A stretch of 64,000 bases of DNA from Echinometra lucunter (lineage: Eukaryota > Echinodermata > Echinoidea > Camarodonta > Echinometridae): NCBI GenBank assembly GCA_029962745.1, contig CM057171.1:6487525-6551524 (forward strand), in the 5' to 3' direction. Position numbers and translations under genes: made by a program. The notes beneath the pieces were generated by a model. The model was not told where the DNA came from and ran no database searches. It worked only from the letters and a program-made list of their open reading frames with translations. Positions 49,172 through 59,935 of the stretch are shown piece after piece (position 1 is the stretch's first letter; each line of letters opens with the position of its first letter).

Positions 49172-49229
49172 TATTTGCTAGGCTCAACGCAGTCGTTATT
49201 TCCTAATTCCCGATTATATATATATATAT

Positions 49230-49417
49230 GTCTTGGCCGTGTGTTGTTTAGCTAAACAACACACGGCCAAGACACCCCACTTACAAACCCAACTCCTCCC
49301 TACTGCCAAAATCCAGCCCTGAGGAAGACCTGTCACAGGGTCAAAAGCTCGGCTCAATAAAGGCAGAACTAGAGTGAACATACTAGCAACGTCCCGCCGC
49401 CTCCTTCTTGTCACAAC
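49230..49417. mobile_element. Penelope-like 3' fragment with palindromic end
   Basis: Bounded by (TA)n on both sides. It begins with a perfect 44-bp palindrome without spacer (49230-49273, arms GTCTTGGCCGTGTGTTGTTT AG and its complement). It continues with CTGAGGA, a GACCTG ... CAGGGTC stem and AAAAGCTCGG. The CTGARGA-stem-GAAAGCTC arrangement recurs in 3' regions of Penelope-like retroelements, and inverted end pieces are also typical. The family call is from recognition. Confidence 0.45.
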
Positions 49418-49764
49418 TATATATATATATATATATATATATAGGAATCAGAGTTGGTGGTAGAATGCCATAAAAAATAAAATCATAGATTTTAAAAGAA
49501 AACGGAGCATAGCTCTCAAAAATGAAAGGCGAAGTCACACTCTTCGTCAGTGCCCACGGTGTGACAAAAAGATGTAAATCAAAATCCGTTTCTGAAACAG
49601 ACGAAAAAACACGTCTGTTCATGGGCAGAAAAATGTTTTTGAATGATATCATTTCATCCCGACAGAATCACACCTCCCACTTCCAGGTCATCCTCTTTTT
49701 CGGCATTTGCTGTTCTTTCTTGCGTATAGATTTCACGCTTGGTTTTGTTTCATTCTCCTTGCAG

Positions 49765-49898
49765 ACGTAGGCTATTATTCGGGCACAATTTTCAATCCTC
49801 TCGTCTATTGGTGGCGCCTCAGAGAATTCAAATCTCTGTTAGAGCGATGTCGAAAAAGAAAAGTCAACGTCCACGAGGATGCCTCAACTCTATTTTAG
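49765..49898 (+). CDS. GPCR paralog last exon (TM7, C-tail)
   Basis: A strong acceptor (cattctccttgcag) starts a phase-1 exon encoding VGYYSGTIFNPLVYWWRLRE F, KSLLERCRKRK and ASTLF stop. NPxxY is intact here, unlike the - strand paralog. Confidence 0.7.
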
Positions 49899-49963
49899 GG
49901 TTTTAATTTGGGGTGGGGGTGGGGGTATGTTTGTTGAAAATATTATTTTCATTTTTAATTTTC

Positions 49964-49969
49964 AATAAA
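49964..49969 (+). promoter_or_regulatory. Polyadenylation signal AATAAA (GPCR paralog)
   Basis: AATAAA 66 bp after the TAG of the TM7 exon, in TTCAATAAAAAAATG. Confidence 0.5.
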
Positions 49970-51114
49970 AAAATGTACAGAGTTGAGTAGCATTACTAAC
50001 GATCTAAAATATCTGCCTAACAATATTCCTCGGATGATCCAATTGTAAATCTTAGATGTAACGATTATTTCAAATGGAAGAACAGTGCGTTGCAAGAATG
50101 ATGAGTGTGCGCGTGCATGTGCGTGTATGGCTATGTAATGTATATTGTCGGATCACGAAAATGCATTTTAAAAATTAATGTCGATGCCTAAAATTTACGG
50201 ACTACGACTTGTTGTGACAGTATCTCGATGTTTTATGCTCCTTGTTTATAATGTGAAGTAAGTTCTGAGGCTTGTACATTTAAGATTTTGAAAAATATTA
50301 CAGAGATAATAGTATCTAAATGTCTGTCTCAGTGGAGTTTAATTCAATTAAGCAGCTTAACATTAAAGTTGTTACGTAATACAGGAAGAGTGGGCAATGA
50401 ACGGCACGTGTGCGAAGCTGTGCTTGTACAGATTCACCTCAGGCATGACAAGTTGGCTATTGAGTGGAAGATAAGAAGTCCATACACTGAGAAATCGATT
50501 CCTGATTATTATGCTTTTGTACATATTTCACATTTCCCTTATATTCTTCATTAAATATTCTTTATTAAATAAAGAGTATAAGTGAAATTGAATATATTGT
50601 GTATTCATTGAATTGCTAAGAGCATTTCATATAGACACTGTTCCGCTTTCAAAGGGGATTCTTTGAGATTATCAGCATAAATGCACTTATAGGCCTAACT
50701 TTTGTTTCATTTATTCATTCATTTATATGATTATTTTTGCATTTCATTTATTCATTCATTAAATAATCTATTTTATTCTATTTCATCTATCTATTTTATT
50801 TATTTATTCAACCATTTATTCGTTTGTTATTTAATGTATCATTGTTTACTTCTGTTTTTTAAGAAAATAAATTCCCAGATGATGAAATAGGAAAGAAATA
50901 TTATGACTGTCTGTCACTCAACTCAGGTGAGGTAAATGGGTACCTGACAGGAATTGATGCCTTGAAATGTTTGAGCACTGTAAAAGGCTGCCGGGCTAAA
51001 ACCAGAGTAATAATATCCAAAGTCTTTTGGAAGTGCATAGAGACGTGAGATGCGCTATGCAAGAACAGATTTTTTTTAAATGTTATTATTATCATTATTA
51101 TTATTACTATTACT

Positions 51115-51152
<38 letters not shown>

Positions 51153-51420
51153 TGTTATTATGACTAATTGAAAAAAGATAACAACAAACGTATGCTTTAA
51201 CAAATTGATGCGAATAAATGTGTGAACCTTGCGGTGAAGTATATTTCTTTTGTTTCGTTGGTAATTATAAAAATCAGATGAACACAAGGTTAGCATTCCT
51301 TATCTTAAAGTCTATTCACGTCACATCTACGCACGAGACTGGCTTAAGAATGGATTAAAATCGGGGTAAGCGTGCCCCAAACTCCAAGACCCTAAGAGGA
51401 TTAAAATGATACCAATTTGG
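49970..51420. other. Intergenic, SINE tail, no gene
   Basis: About 50925-51085 (AGGTGAGGTAAATGGGTACC ... GATGCGCTATGCAAGAACAG) is the 3' half of a SINE, followed by (ATC)n at 51117-51150. The frame at 50288-50554 has no recognised similarity. Confidence 0.55.
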
Positions 51421-51427
51421 TATAAAG
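51421..51427 (+). promoter_or_regulatory. TATA box of the trypsin-like gene
   Basis: TATAAAG 79 bp before the start codon. A transcription start near 51450 (GTCAAGTCATC) would give a 5' leader of about 50 nt. Position and sequence fit a classical TATA promoter, common for digestive protease genes. Confidence 0.6.
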
Positions 51428-51499
51428 ATGGAGGCTTTGGAGGAGTCCGTCAAGTCATCTTGACTCCTGTACTTGAAGAAGGGCTTGAAGAGTTTCATC

Positions 51500-51548
51500 A
51501 TGCTGAGAGTAATCGTTGCCTTGTCCTGCGTTGCTGCCGCTCTGGCCG
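51500..51548 (+). CDS. Trypsin-like exon 1 (signal peptide)
   Basis: ATG at 51500 in TTCATCATGCTG. 49 nt to G/gtaaga. Start chosen because it opens a typical signal peptide right after the TATA-defined leader and splices in frame. Confidence 0.9.
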
Positions 51549-54500
51549 GTAAGAAAGAAAAAAAAAATCGATTCGGGGTTTTGATAATTTTCGATGATCT
51601 CACAAAGATAATCATCTGAAATCTTTTCAAGCAGGGAACAACAACAACAACAAAAGTATTGAATCATCTCATCTCAAGTTTAGTTGTATCATTCGTTCTT
51701 TTCTAGGTATTGTTTATTTGAACTGTTTCATTATTCATATCATTGTGGATATATTTATGATCGAATGCATTAAATTTGTTCTGTTAAAAAAAAATCTTAC
51801 GGAAGAGAAAATATTAAGTACACTGATTTAAAAATTGATAAATAAAGGTGGTACGGAAGCTAACTTTAAGTGGTTTACACCTTGTACATGAACGTTCGAT
51901 TTCTCCTCCCCGTCATGTGTGAGATATGATGTCCGATTTCCGACTTTAGTAAACAGCGCCATCTCTGATAATCTCTATCCCGTTCCCTTTCCTTTTGCCC
52001 CCTCCCTCCCTCTCTCTCTCTCTATCTCTCTCTCTCTCTCTCTCTCCCTTGTCTCCTCCTCCTCTTTCACCTTCCTCTTTTATGGTTTTATGTCATGGTA
52101 CCCCCCCCCCCCCCCCCGCTCGACGTGACCTCGTGAAAAAAAATCTCGGTAGGGTCTACATGACTAAACTTTGAACAGTGAATAATACAGACCAATTGAA
52201 ACTTTTTGGGAAGGGGAAGGGGGGGGGGATTTTTCGTCCCACACGTGTGCCTGGAACTCTCTGAACTGAAAAGATTGAGTTTCTTTTTTTTTTTTTTTTT
52301 CCGTCTTTGAAGGCTGTGGTGTCCCAGCCATTCAGCCCGTGAACACCATGATCGTTGGTGGTGACGCCGCCACGCCCGGCTCATGGCCTTGGCAAGTCGG
52401 TATCAGGAAGAACTACTTGGTCGGGGATGGTGGATACCACATGTGTGGAGGTACCCTCATTGATGAGCAGTGGATTGTGTCTGCCGCCCATTGTTTCTAG
52501 TAAGTACCTTGATATTACGTAATATAGATTCATCCCCCTCCCCCCTGCAACCCAGACAAAATGTTGATGTGGCTTTTAGAAATATTATTATCATCATCAT
52601 CGTCATCGTCGTCGTCATTGTCATTTTTACTGTTGTTATTATTGTTATCCCTTCAAACAATTATGTTTGTACCTGTATACATTTATAAATTCATTTATTT
52701 GTTAATAGATTCATTTGTTAATATGATTTCATTTACCTAACTATTCATTCATTTGTATGCACATTTAAAAATGTTCACTTTTCCTTAAACAATGAGATTA
52801 AACTGTTAAAGTAACGCATTTAATATGTTCTTCCCTTTTGATTTCTGTAATAAAGAGTACATAAAAACATATAATTTTGTTCAGTCATCATAGTCCTATT
52901 ATTGTAGTCATTAACGTTTTTGAAGGGAAGGACCAAAGGACATTCAAAATATTTGTCAAATCATTTCCGTACAGTCATAGTATATTTTCAAATACATGTA
53001 ATGTCAAATATTGACTCACGCTGAATCCATTGATATAAACAGGGATTGATAATAACAAGGAAATAAAAAATATTTCATGTTAAACTATAACAAGATCATA
53101 TTCCTATCAGCCAGGAAACGCCCTTACACAACGAAAGTGCTCAAAAGGACTTTCTCCGGTAAATCGAAGACAGGGAAAAATTTCCCGTTAAAGATGTCAT
53201 TTCTATTTGTTAAAGTGTTTTTCTGCCCTTAATACATTTAGAGGCTTTTTTGTGTTAACGCGGCGATTTGTTTTAAATAATGATCATTTTCGTTCGTGCT
53301 TTTTTCTCTCTGTTGATGTCATTACTCTTATATCATGAAGGAACCTTTTGATGGAAAGTACATACAGAAGTTTCAACTGCAATATTGATTTTACCATGAA
53401 TGCATTATGAGCATTATTTTCATTCATGGTAAAGATTTATTTTCACTTTCGAAATTTCCGAAAGAGAAACTGCTATAATCATAGAGCACGCGATTTCTTC
53501 ACGTCTAATGGATATGATGTTGTGCTCATCCTACAGAGAAAGAAAATCTAAAAATGAATTCTCAGTGCCATTAGATCTTCATAAAACATCACTTCTTCCT
53601 TGTAAATGGATATGAGGTACAAAAAAATATTTGTACGGATCATCGAAACCTCTCCGACATGGAGTGAAAGCAAAATTTCTAAATCCTGTAAATAATTGTC
53701 AATGCTATCAGATATCCATCTTTTGTAATTTTATCCGGTTGCATCAGCATCATTCATGTCAGATGCGGTTGAGAAAAAGAAGAGCCTTATTTCTATAAAA
53801 TGGTAATAAAACATATGATTTAAGATCCTTGGTGTTTCTCAACCAACGCATACGAAATCTTACTCGTATGAAACAAACAAACAAAAACTCATAGACATGA
53901 TAGAGAAGATTATTTGATTAAAAAGGCAACACATATCCTGATTAATGCTACAGACTATTCAAGTATTTGAAAAAAAGCCACTTTTTTCCCCTTTTTGTTA
54001 TTTTGTGCTATCTCCATGAATCTTTCCAACAGGATTTCTCTGCATCAAAAATAGTATAAATAATGATAACTGAATGGGTGAGGGGGAAATAGAAATAGAA
54101 ATCTATAGATGGATAGATAGATACATGCTGCAGGAATGAAACAGCCATAATCAAATTAAAGCTCAAACTAGAAACACAAACAAAAATTAAAGATATTTGT
54201 TTATTTATCCGTTCACTTATATATTTGGTGAATGATTGATTTGTATACATTTTCTTAGTTGTTTCCCTATTAATTTCCTTATTTGTTTATTTATTGATCT
54301 ATCTCTCTATCAAATTCATTTAATTGCTTGTGTACTAAATCTATTCTTCCATTTCATTGTGTTGATAAAGTAACAGAGAAATGAAAATATGAACGAACAA
54401 GTAAATGAATCATAGAATCTTTAACAGATTAAAGAATCAATAAAGAAAGAAAAAAAAAAGAAAAAGCCAAGAGAAAACAAAATGATAGACAAACAATTGT

Positions 54501-57500
54501 GAAGAGCTTGGTTCCAAAAGGTACTACATCCACTTTTTATCAAAACTGATTTTGGGGCATTAATATATGTATCATATTTGTTCAGTGTATTCATAAAGAA
54601 GTAAAGAAAACAAACAAAGAGGTAATACCCAGGTCCATGGCACAGTGCAATTATAAACTGCAATTGTGCCAATGGCAGGGTATATAAACAAAATAATGGA
54701 TCATAAAACATAAATACGCAAACATAAAATATACAGAACATGAACCTATGAAGACTAATTAATAATTGTACAAAGTACGTATAAAATGAACAAAAGAAAA
54801 CAAAACAGAGCAAAAAAAAATGCAGAGAATCAAGGCTGTATGCCGACATCGGACATATTTCCTAAATTGACATGTACTCAATTTCAGGAGCTTCATACAC
54901 TAATACTAACAAAGAGCTGAATTCCAATTGGAAAGTTTTAGAAAAATGGTGCTTAAGAATCATTTCGGTTCCAAAAGGTACTATATACAATAGTTCGGTT
55001 CCAAAATGTACTACATTCACCTAAATAAAAAAATATCAATTGATTATAAATAAATCTGTGGACTTAGATTTTGTTAGCGTGGTTTTACTATCGTATCATA
55101 CATTAGTACAATCAGCTAAAGTATTATTCAAAGTGACATTGCTATGATAATTAGAAAATAATATTTTTCTTAGAACTTGGATTTATGGATGTATTACCTT
55201 TTGGAACCGAACTCTTCATTCATTTATGTAAATATTTCATATGACAAAATTTTTGCAAATCCTTCTGCACTTCCAGTCTTACTTGAAAGCTAGTATGAAC
55301 TTTGATTTTTATCACTGGATTGAATAATATTTAAATCATCATGATCATTGCAGATATTGGTCGGCTTTAAGGTGAGGGACATTCCCATGAGATTTTGGAA
55401 ATATTGTAAAGTGTATAATTATGCAGTCTAGGAAATTTCGGTTCCAAAGGGTACTACATCCCGTTTCGTTCCAAAATGTACTACATCCAGCCAAATAAGA
55501 AAGTTTTAAATCTGTGGAATTGAAATTTAAATAATTTCAATTTCAATTTCAATTGGTATTCAATGGGTCAATTGGTCCAAGTGAAACCAATTGAAGGGTT
55601 AATGGGAACCCATTGTTTCACTTTCCATGTACTCCCAATTGCCAATTGGTATTTTTTTGTATCATACAGTAGTACAATCAGCGAAAGTATTATTCCAAAC
55701 TGACATTGATAACTATTATAATTAAGAAAATCATGTTTTTCTCAAAACTTGAATTTATGGATGTAGTACCTTTAAGAACCGAACTCTTCAGTAATAACAA
55801 AGACATCAATTTTATATGATCTGTGACAGCCGCTGGAAGCGTCTTAGCGATTACTCCATCACTCTCGGCTCCCACGAACGAGACACCGTCGACGAGCACC
55901 AGGTCAACGCTAAGTTGGGCGGTATCTGGGTCCATGAGGACTACAGCGACAGGACTCTCGACAACGACATCGCCATGCTGAAGCTGGAAACCCCAGTCAC
56001 GCTTAACGACTACATCAGCACTGCCTGCGTGGCCACATCCGATTACCCAGCCGACACGGTGTGCGTGGTCACCGGCTGGGGCGACCAGGAGAGTAAGTGA
56101 ATGTGAGGGGAAGATAAAGATGGGTGTAGGGAGAGAGGAGGGGAGGGATCGAAATAGTGTGCGTGTGTGAGTGGGAGAGGGGAGGCTATCGGAGGATAGA
56201 GAGTGGGGACAGACAGTAATGAGTGGGGGATTCGAATACTGATTGGGCAGAGGGTGGTAGAATGCATTAGCCCGTTGACTACATTCTCTTTCCCATAGGC
56301 TTATAAAGCAGGGGTCACTCTGTTCCAGTAGCCAATGAGTTAAGACAAATGATGTTGCAAAAGATAGAAAAGAGGAGTGGTAGGAGAAAATAACAATAAA
56401 TAAAAGAAAGATAAATGAATGGGGAGGAGGGTGAGTATGATAATGAAAGAGAGGAGAGTAGCCAGCAAAATTGTCAGGCGGATCGTGTAGTAGGTTTGCT
56501 GAAACAAAAAGTTACCTAAAATCGTCAGAATAAGTGTGATGATTGGAGGTGTCGTGGTTTAGCGGTTCATTCACTGTGCTCTCAATCATAGGGCTGAGGA
56601 TTCGAATCTCACTCCGCCTATAATATCTTTTGACAAGACATTAATGCACGTTTGCACTCTCCATCCAGGTGTTAAATGAGAACCTGTTTTCACAAGCAAA
56701 GCTTCTAAAGGTTTCCTTCACATTACAGCGAGCATTCTTTTGTTTATTTTATACCTGCCATATATTAATTGATATATAACAGTATTACTATCAATATTTT
56801 GTACAACTTTACACTGTTTTTTCAGAATGATTTTGAAATGTGAAAAACTTGTAAAATTTTATTTGCTGTATTGTGGAAATAAATGAAAAATGAAATGAAA
56901 TGGATACCCGGTAGGATGCGAACGTCGATGTAGTTCGATTGGCATGTGTGTGCTTTTGAAATTGGACCTGGCCGAAACGCTCCCCATGGAGTAGAGATTG
57001 TGCACATTATATGTGCAAAAGTGATTGAATCCAATTACCGGGATAGTGGTAAAAAAATTACATGTAAAGCACTTAGAAACGTAGTATTAAGCACTGTGTA
57101 AAATAATGTAACTACATTTCTTATTACCGTTTTCATGTTACTGATTCTGTTCATGATCGATCCCTGTCCAGCCGCCATCGACCAGACCGAGCTCCAGGAG
57201 GTCTACGTACCCATCATCGAAACTGAAGTCTGCAATCGTCCCACCTGGTACAACGGCGAGGTGACCGAAAATATGTTGTGCGCTGGATACTCTACCGGTG
57301 GAAAGGACTCTTGCCAGGTATTTTCATTTCAAATAATCATGTAATTGTCATTTCCATTTCTAAGTCATTTTCACTCGCGGCTGAATTTTCAAATTTTATT
57401 GTATGTTTACTCCGTCTTTGTTTCCGAATCGGCACAAAGTTTATGTTTATCATTCCAAGTGGGGTTCACTTTCGATTTTCTTTTTCATATGGTCATGCAA

Positions 57501-58124
57501 TATCAAGATAGGTTACTAGGATTCTTGACAACGACTGAATGCTCAATAGCATTTCGTCGATATTGTTGAAGCACTTGGCATGCTTGAAGCACTTGAAGCA
57601 CTTACTGCAGTTACCGCAAAAAAATGAAAGTATATATCCTTTACAAAATAGTAGATGTTATGTGATATTAAAAAAATCAACAGAAACATATGTTTAAAGA
57701 ATCAAATTTTGTCATCAATGCACTATTTGTTATCACTCGTTTGATAACACTCCACCTATACAGTCAATGTAATGATTCATGAATACTGGAAATTTTGCTT
57801 GACAAATATTTATTCATGCAGCAAAGGCCTGACAATAATTAAGATAATCGTTTTGAAGTTGTCGACTGCATATGATGAAAGTAACAACGTTGTAGTACTG
57901 CGATATACTGCTTCGTGTTTGTCTGCTTCTAAAGCATTGAAATCCACTTTTTTACGTAGGGAGACAGCGGTGGACCATTCGTATGCAGGAACAACGCCGG
58001 TGCCTGGGAGCTCACCGGCGTCGTCAGCTGGGGCTACGGTTGCGCTGATCCCCTCAACCCAGGAGTCTACACCAGGGTTACCCAGTACAACGATTGGATC
58101 AACGGAATCATCTCAAACAACTAA
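51500..58124 (+). CDS. Trypsin-like serine protease, complete, five exons
   Basis: Exons 51500-51548, 52313-52499, 55830-56092, 57172-57317 and 57960-58124 join in frame to 269 aa. Residues 1-16/17 are a signal peptide ([16 protein letters not shown]). A propeptide [12 protein letters not shown] precedes IVGG (I30). The catalytic triad is H76 (SAAHC), D125 (DNDIAML) and S218 (GDSGGP). D212, six residues before the serine, plus SWGYGC and PGVYT glycines, predict cleavage after Lys/Arg. Cysteines for five chymotrypsin-fold bridges are present, including the propeptide Cys and ISTAC. A secreted, probably digestive S1 protease. Odd point: the propeptide closely matches chymotrypsinogen's, yet the residue before IVGG is Met, not Arg/Lys. 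Confidence 0.95.
52313..52499 (+). CDS. Trypsin-like exon 2 (propeptide, IVGG, His)
   Basis: T-run acceptor ending ctttgaag. 187 nt. It encodes [28 protein letters not shown] and WIVSAAHCF, ending TA/gtaagt. The donor overlaps an in-frame TAG that would be read if unspliced. Confidence 0.95.
52500..54500. other. Intron 2 of the trypsin-like gene, first part
   Basis: ATC/GTC-type trinucleotides at 52585-52650, otherwise AT-rich. A TTACCATGAATGCATTATGA / TTTTCATTCATGGTAA inverted pair at 53390-53432 could form a stem. No exon-like segment. Confidence 0.55.
54992..55214. repeat. MITE with GTTCGGTTCCAAAA ends, copy 1
   Basis: AGTTCGGTTCCAAAATGTAC at the left and the complement of GAGTTCGGTTCCAAAAGGTA at the right. 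The interior GTATCATACATTAGTACAAT CAG recurs in copy 2. Solo ends lie at about 54512, 54963 and 55437. Confidence 0.75.
55463..55786. repeat. MITE with GTTCGGTTCCAAAA ends, copy 2 with insertion
   Basis: Same ends and interior as copy 1, directly downstream in the same intron and ending only 44 bp before the exon 3 acceptor. An extra block of about 110 bp (55530-55645), rich in CAATTTCAATTT and CCAATTG/CAATTGG motifs, sits inside. Confidence 0.7.
55830..56092 (+). CDS. Trypsin-like exon 3 (Asp)
   Basis: Acceptor ctgtgacag. 263 nt. It encodes [34 protein letters not shown] and [11 protein letters not shown], ending GAGA/gtaagt. The GC-rich coding text contrasts sharply with the AT-rich intron before it. 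Confidence 0.95.
56549..56700 (+). repeat. tRNA-derived SINE in trypsin intron 3
   Basis: GGAGGTGTCGTGGTTTAGCG G (A-box) and GGATTCGAATCTC (B-box, 56598-56610), then TTTTGACAAGACATTAATGC and CTCCATCCAGGTGTTAAATG AG, the same central block as at 18360-18572. Confidence 0.75.
57172..57317 (+). CDS. Trypsin-like exon 4
   Basis: Acceptor ccctgtccag. 146 nt. It encodes [27 protein letters not shown] and GGKDSCQ (specificity Asp), ending CAG/gtattt. Confidence 0.95.
57960..58124 (+). CDS. Trypsin-like exon 5 (Ser)
   Basis: Acceptor tttacgtag. 165 nt to TAA. It encodes [32 protein letters not shown] and the C-terminal helix [12 protein letters not shown]. The intron boundary immediately before GDSGGP is common in S1 proteases. 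Confidence 0.95.
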   Translation, partial: GDSGGPFVCRNNAGAWELTGVVSWGYGCADPLNPGVYTRVTQYNDWINGIISNN

Positions 58125-58453
58125 CTTAAGCAGATGTTTCGAGGAACACGTTACCCACTCAAAACTTAATCGACTAGTTCATGACGATGATATTTTTTTT
58201 TCGAGATGTGTTTCCATCAAGTGCAATGTCGGATTACAGGGTATACATGGTATAGGACATACTACCAGATTAATTTGTGTTGATTGAATCAACTTTCAGT
58301 TCCAATGAAACAATTGCTCCATCGGAATATCCAGGGTCACAGAAAATGCAGTTACCAAGCATGCCCCTTTGGCCTATAATATCTTCTACTACTTCCATAT
58401 TTGGTGTGATGAAAACATAGATATCTATTTTTGTGTGTGTGAAAAAATAGAGC

Positions 58454-58459
58454 AATAAA
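58454..58459 (+). promoter_or_regulatory. Polyadenylation signal AATAAA (trypsin-like gene)
   Basis: AATAAA 330 bp after the stop codon, in GCAATAAATTTGTGG. Confidence 0.6.
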
Positions 58460-58698
58460 TTTGTGGAAAAAGATAAATCAAATCTTGTAGAGTTTCGTGC
58501 TCTTGAAAATAATGATCAGGTGTACAACTCCACGCCATCTCCCACGAGACTCCGATCTCTTACCTCTAGCTCTGCGCTCTTTTTAACATTTCTGCTTTAA
58601 TACTCTAAAGACTTCAACTCTTTATTTTGCTCCAACATAAAAGACAGGCCTTTATATCTCTAGTTCCCCTTCACACTCACTCCTGCCACTCCCTTCTC

Positions 58699-58776
<78 letters not shown>

Positions 58777-59935
58777 TGCTGAACCCACGGATATATTGTC
58801 GGTTTTATGCCTTCAAAACATTTGTTATCGACATTTTGAATGTCAAAATCAGAAGGCTGGGTACAAAGGCTCAAACAGTTGAGGGGAAGAGTGGGAATAG
58901 ATTTGCCTTAAACCCATCTGAGAGGCATGTTAAATATGGACAGCGCTACTTGAACATGCAAAGGCCTTTGGCAACGTGACAGGACGAGATGCAGTTGATA
59001 TTGTGCGCGAGTGAGATGTGCGTGCGCGTTTGAGTGTGTGAGAGAGCGAATTCCAAGAAGATAGGAGAGAGAGAGAGCGAGAGGAAGAGAGAGAGAGAGA
59101 GAGAGAAGGAGAGAGATACAGAAGATATTGTGTGCCTGTGAGGTGTGCGCTTTTGAGTGTGTAGAGCAGATGTAGAGAGCGAATTCCAACAAGACAGGAG
59201 AAAGAAAGAGGGAGAGGAGATATTGTGCGAGTACGTGTGAGGTGTGCGCGCTTGAATGTGTGAGAGAGGGAGATTCCCTGAGAGAAAACAGGAGAGACGA
59301 GATGAAGAAAGAATGCGGAGAGAAGTAAAAGGCAGAGAAACGCGAGAAAGAGAACCTTTGGCAAAAAAAAAAGACCAAAAAAAAAGCCCCCCCCCCAAAA
59401 AAAAAAAGTAAGTCTGGTCTGAAGGCTCTCATTTTCACTAGAAAAAACCCCAAATGATTGCTTATTGATAAGCAGAGTGCTATTTTGTAATAGGTTTCAG
59501 TGTGCAGGATATGAGCTAAATGTTCAGATTTAGAATGTGAAATAACCAAGGAGCAATAAAACATAAAATCCTGAACGTGTTGATGATAATGAATTCCTAA
59601 TCAAAATACCCGTATCAACGATTTCCTTGTTGAAGCACAAGAGTTCTTGATTCAATATTGATCAGTATGTTTTTTTGCATGGTGCAATAGAGGCCTATCC
59701 TGTTCGCCTTTCCGCTTAAAACGAAAGTTTGACATTCACATATCAAAAAAAGATAGCATGAATTATTTCATCTGTGCTTTCGTTTCAACGTGGCCCTTTC
59801 AAACCACTTCGGTTTCACTTTAGTACAGTCAAAATATGAAAAAACCCAAAACTAATTGCAACAGAAACGATTCCACTTGCATATAATCTGGAATAGCCAT
59901 AAAAACAACATACTAAAAATTAACAAAAATTGAAG
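58460..59935. other. Intergenic, simple repeats
   Basis: (CT)n at 58702-58775, a GA/GT-rich stretch at 58990-59345 giving serine/histidine-rich artefact frames on the - strand, and a C-run/A-run junction at 59388-59407. Confidence 0.7.

Larger units (their letters stand above)
45987..49898 (+). pseudogene. GPCR paralog, probably broken (TM1-2 and TM7 only)
   Basis: The 5' exon 45987-46259 (91 codons) and 3' exon 49765-49898 are clearly related to the - strand receptor (shared LRKQHxIIxFNIxLCDxF and LVYWWRxxxF). The 3.5 kb between them should hold TM3-TM6, a single 600-nt exon in the paralog, but no such open frame exists. Only a TM3-like scrap at 47282-47362 and a doubtful TM5-like frame near 47993-48061 are seen. 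The 5' donor is GC rather than GT. The TM7 exon has a phase-1 acceptor, unlike the paralog. It is most likely a pseudogene, or a gene with exons too diverged to see. The 3' end has a polyA signal. Confidence 0.6.

Noticed and set aside
49522..49770. Hydrophobic frame upstream of the TM7 exon (VILFFGICCSFLRI) as a possible TM6
   Set aside because: It is out of frame with the TM7 exon and lies across a strong acceptor tract, so it is read as intron.
58908..59564. A 218-aa and other Ser/Leu/His-rich frames on the - strand
   Set aside because: Compositional products of GA/GT-rich simple repeats; no domain, splice or start context.
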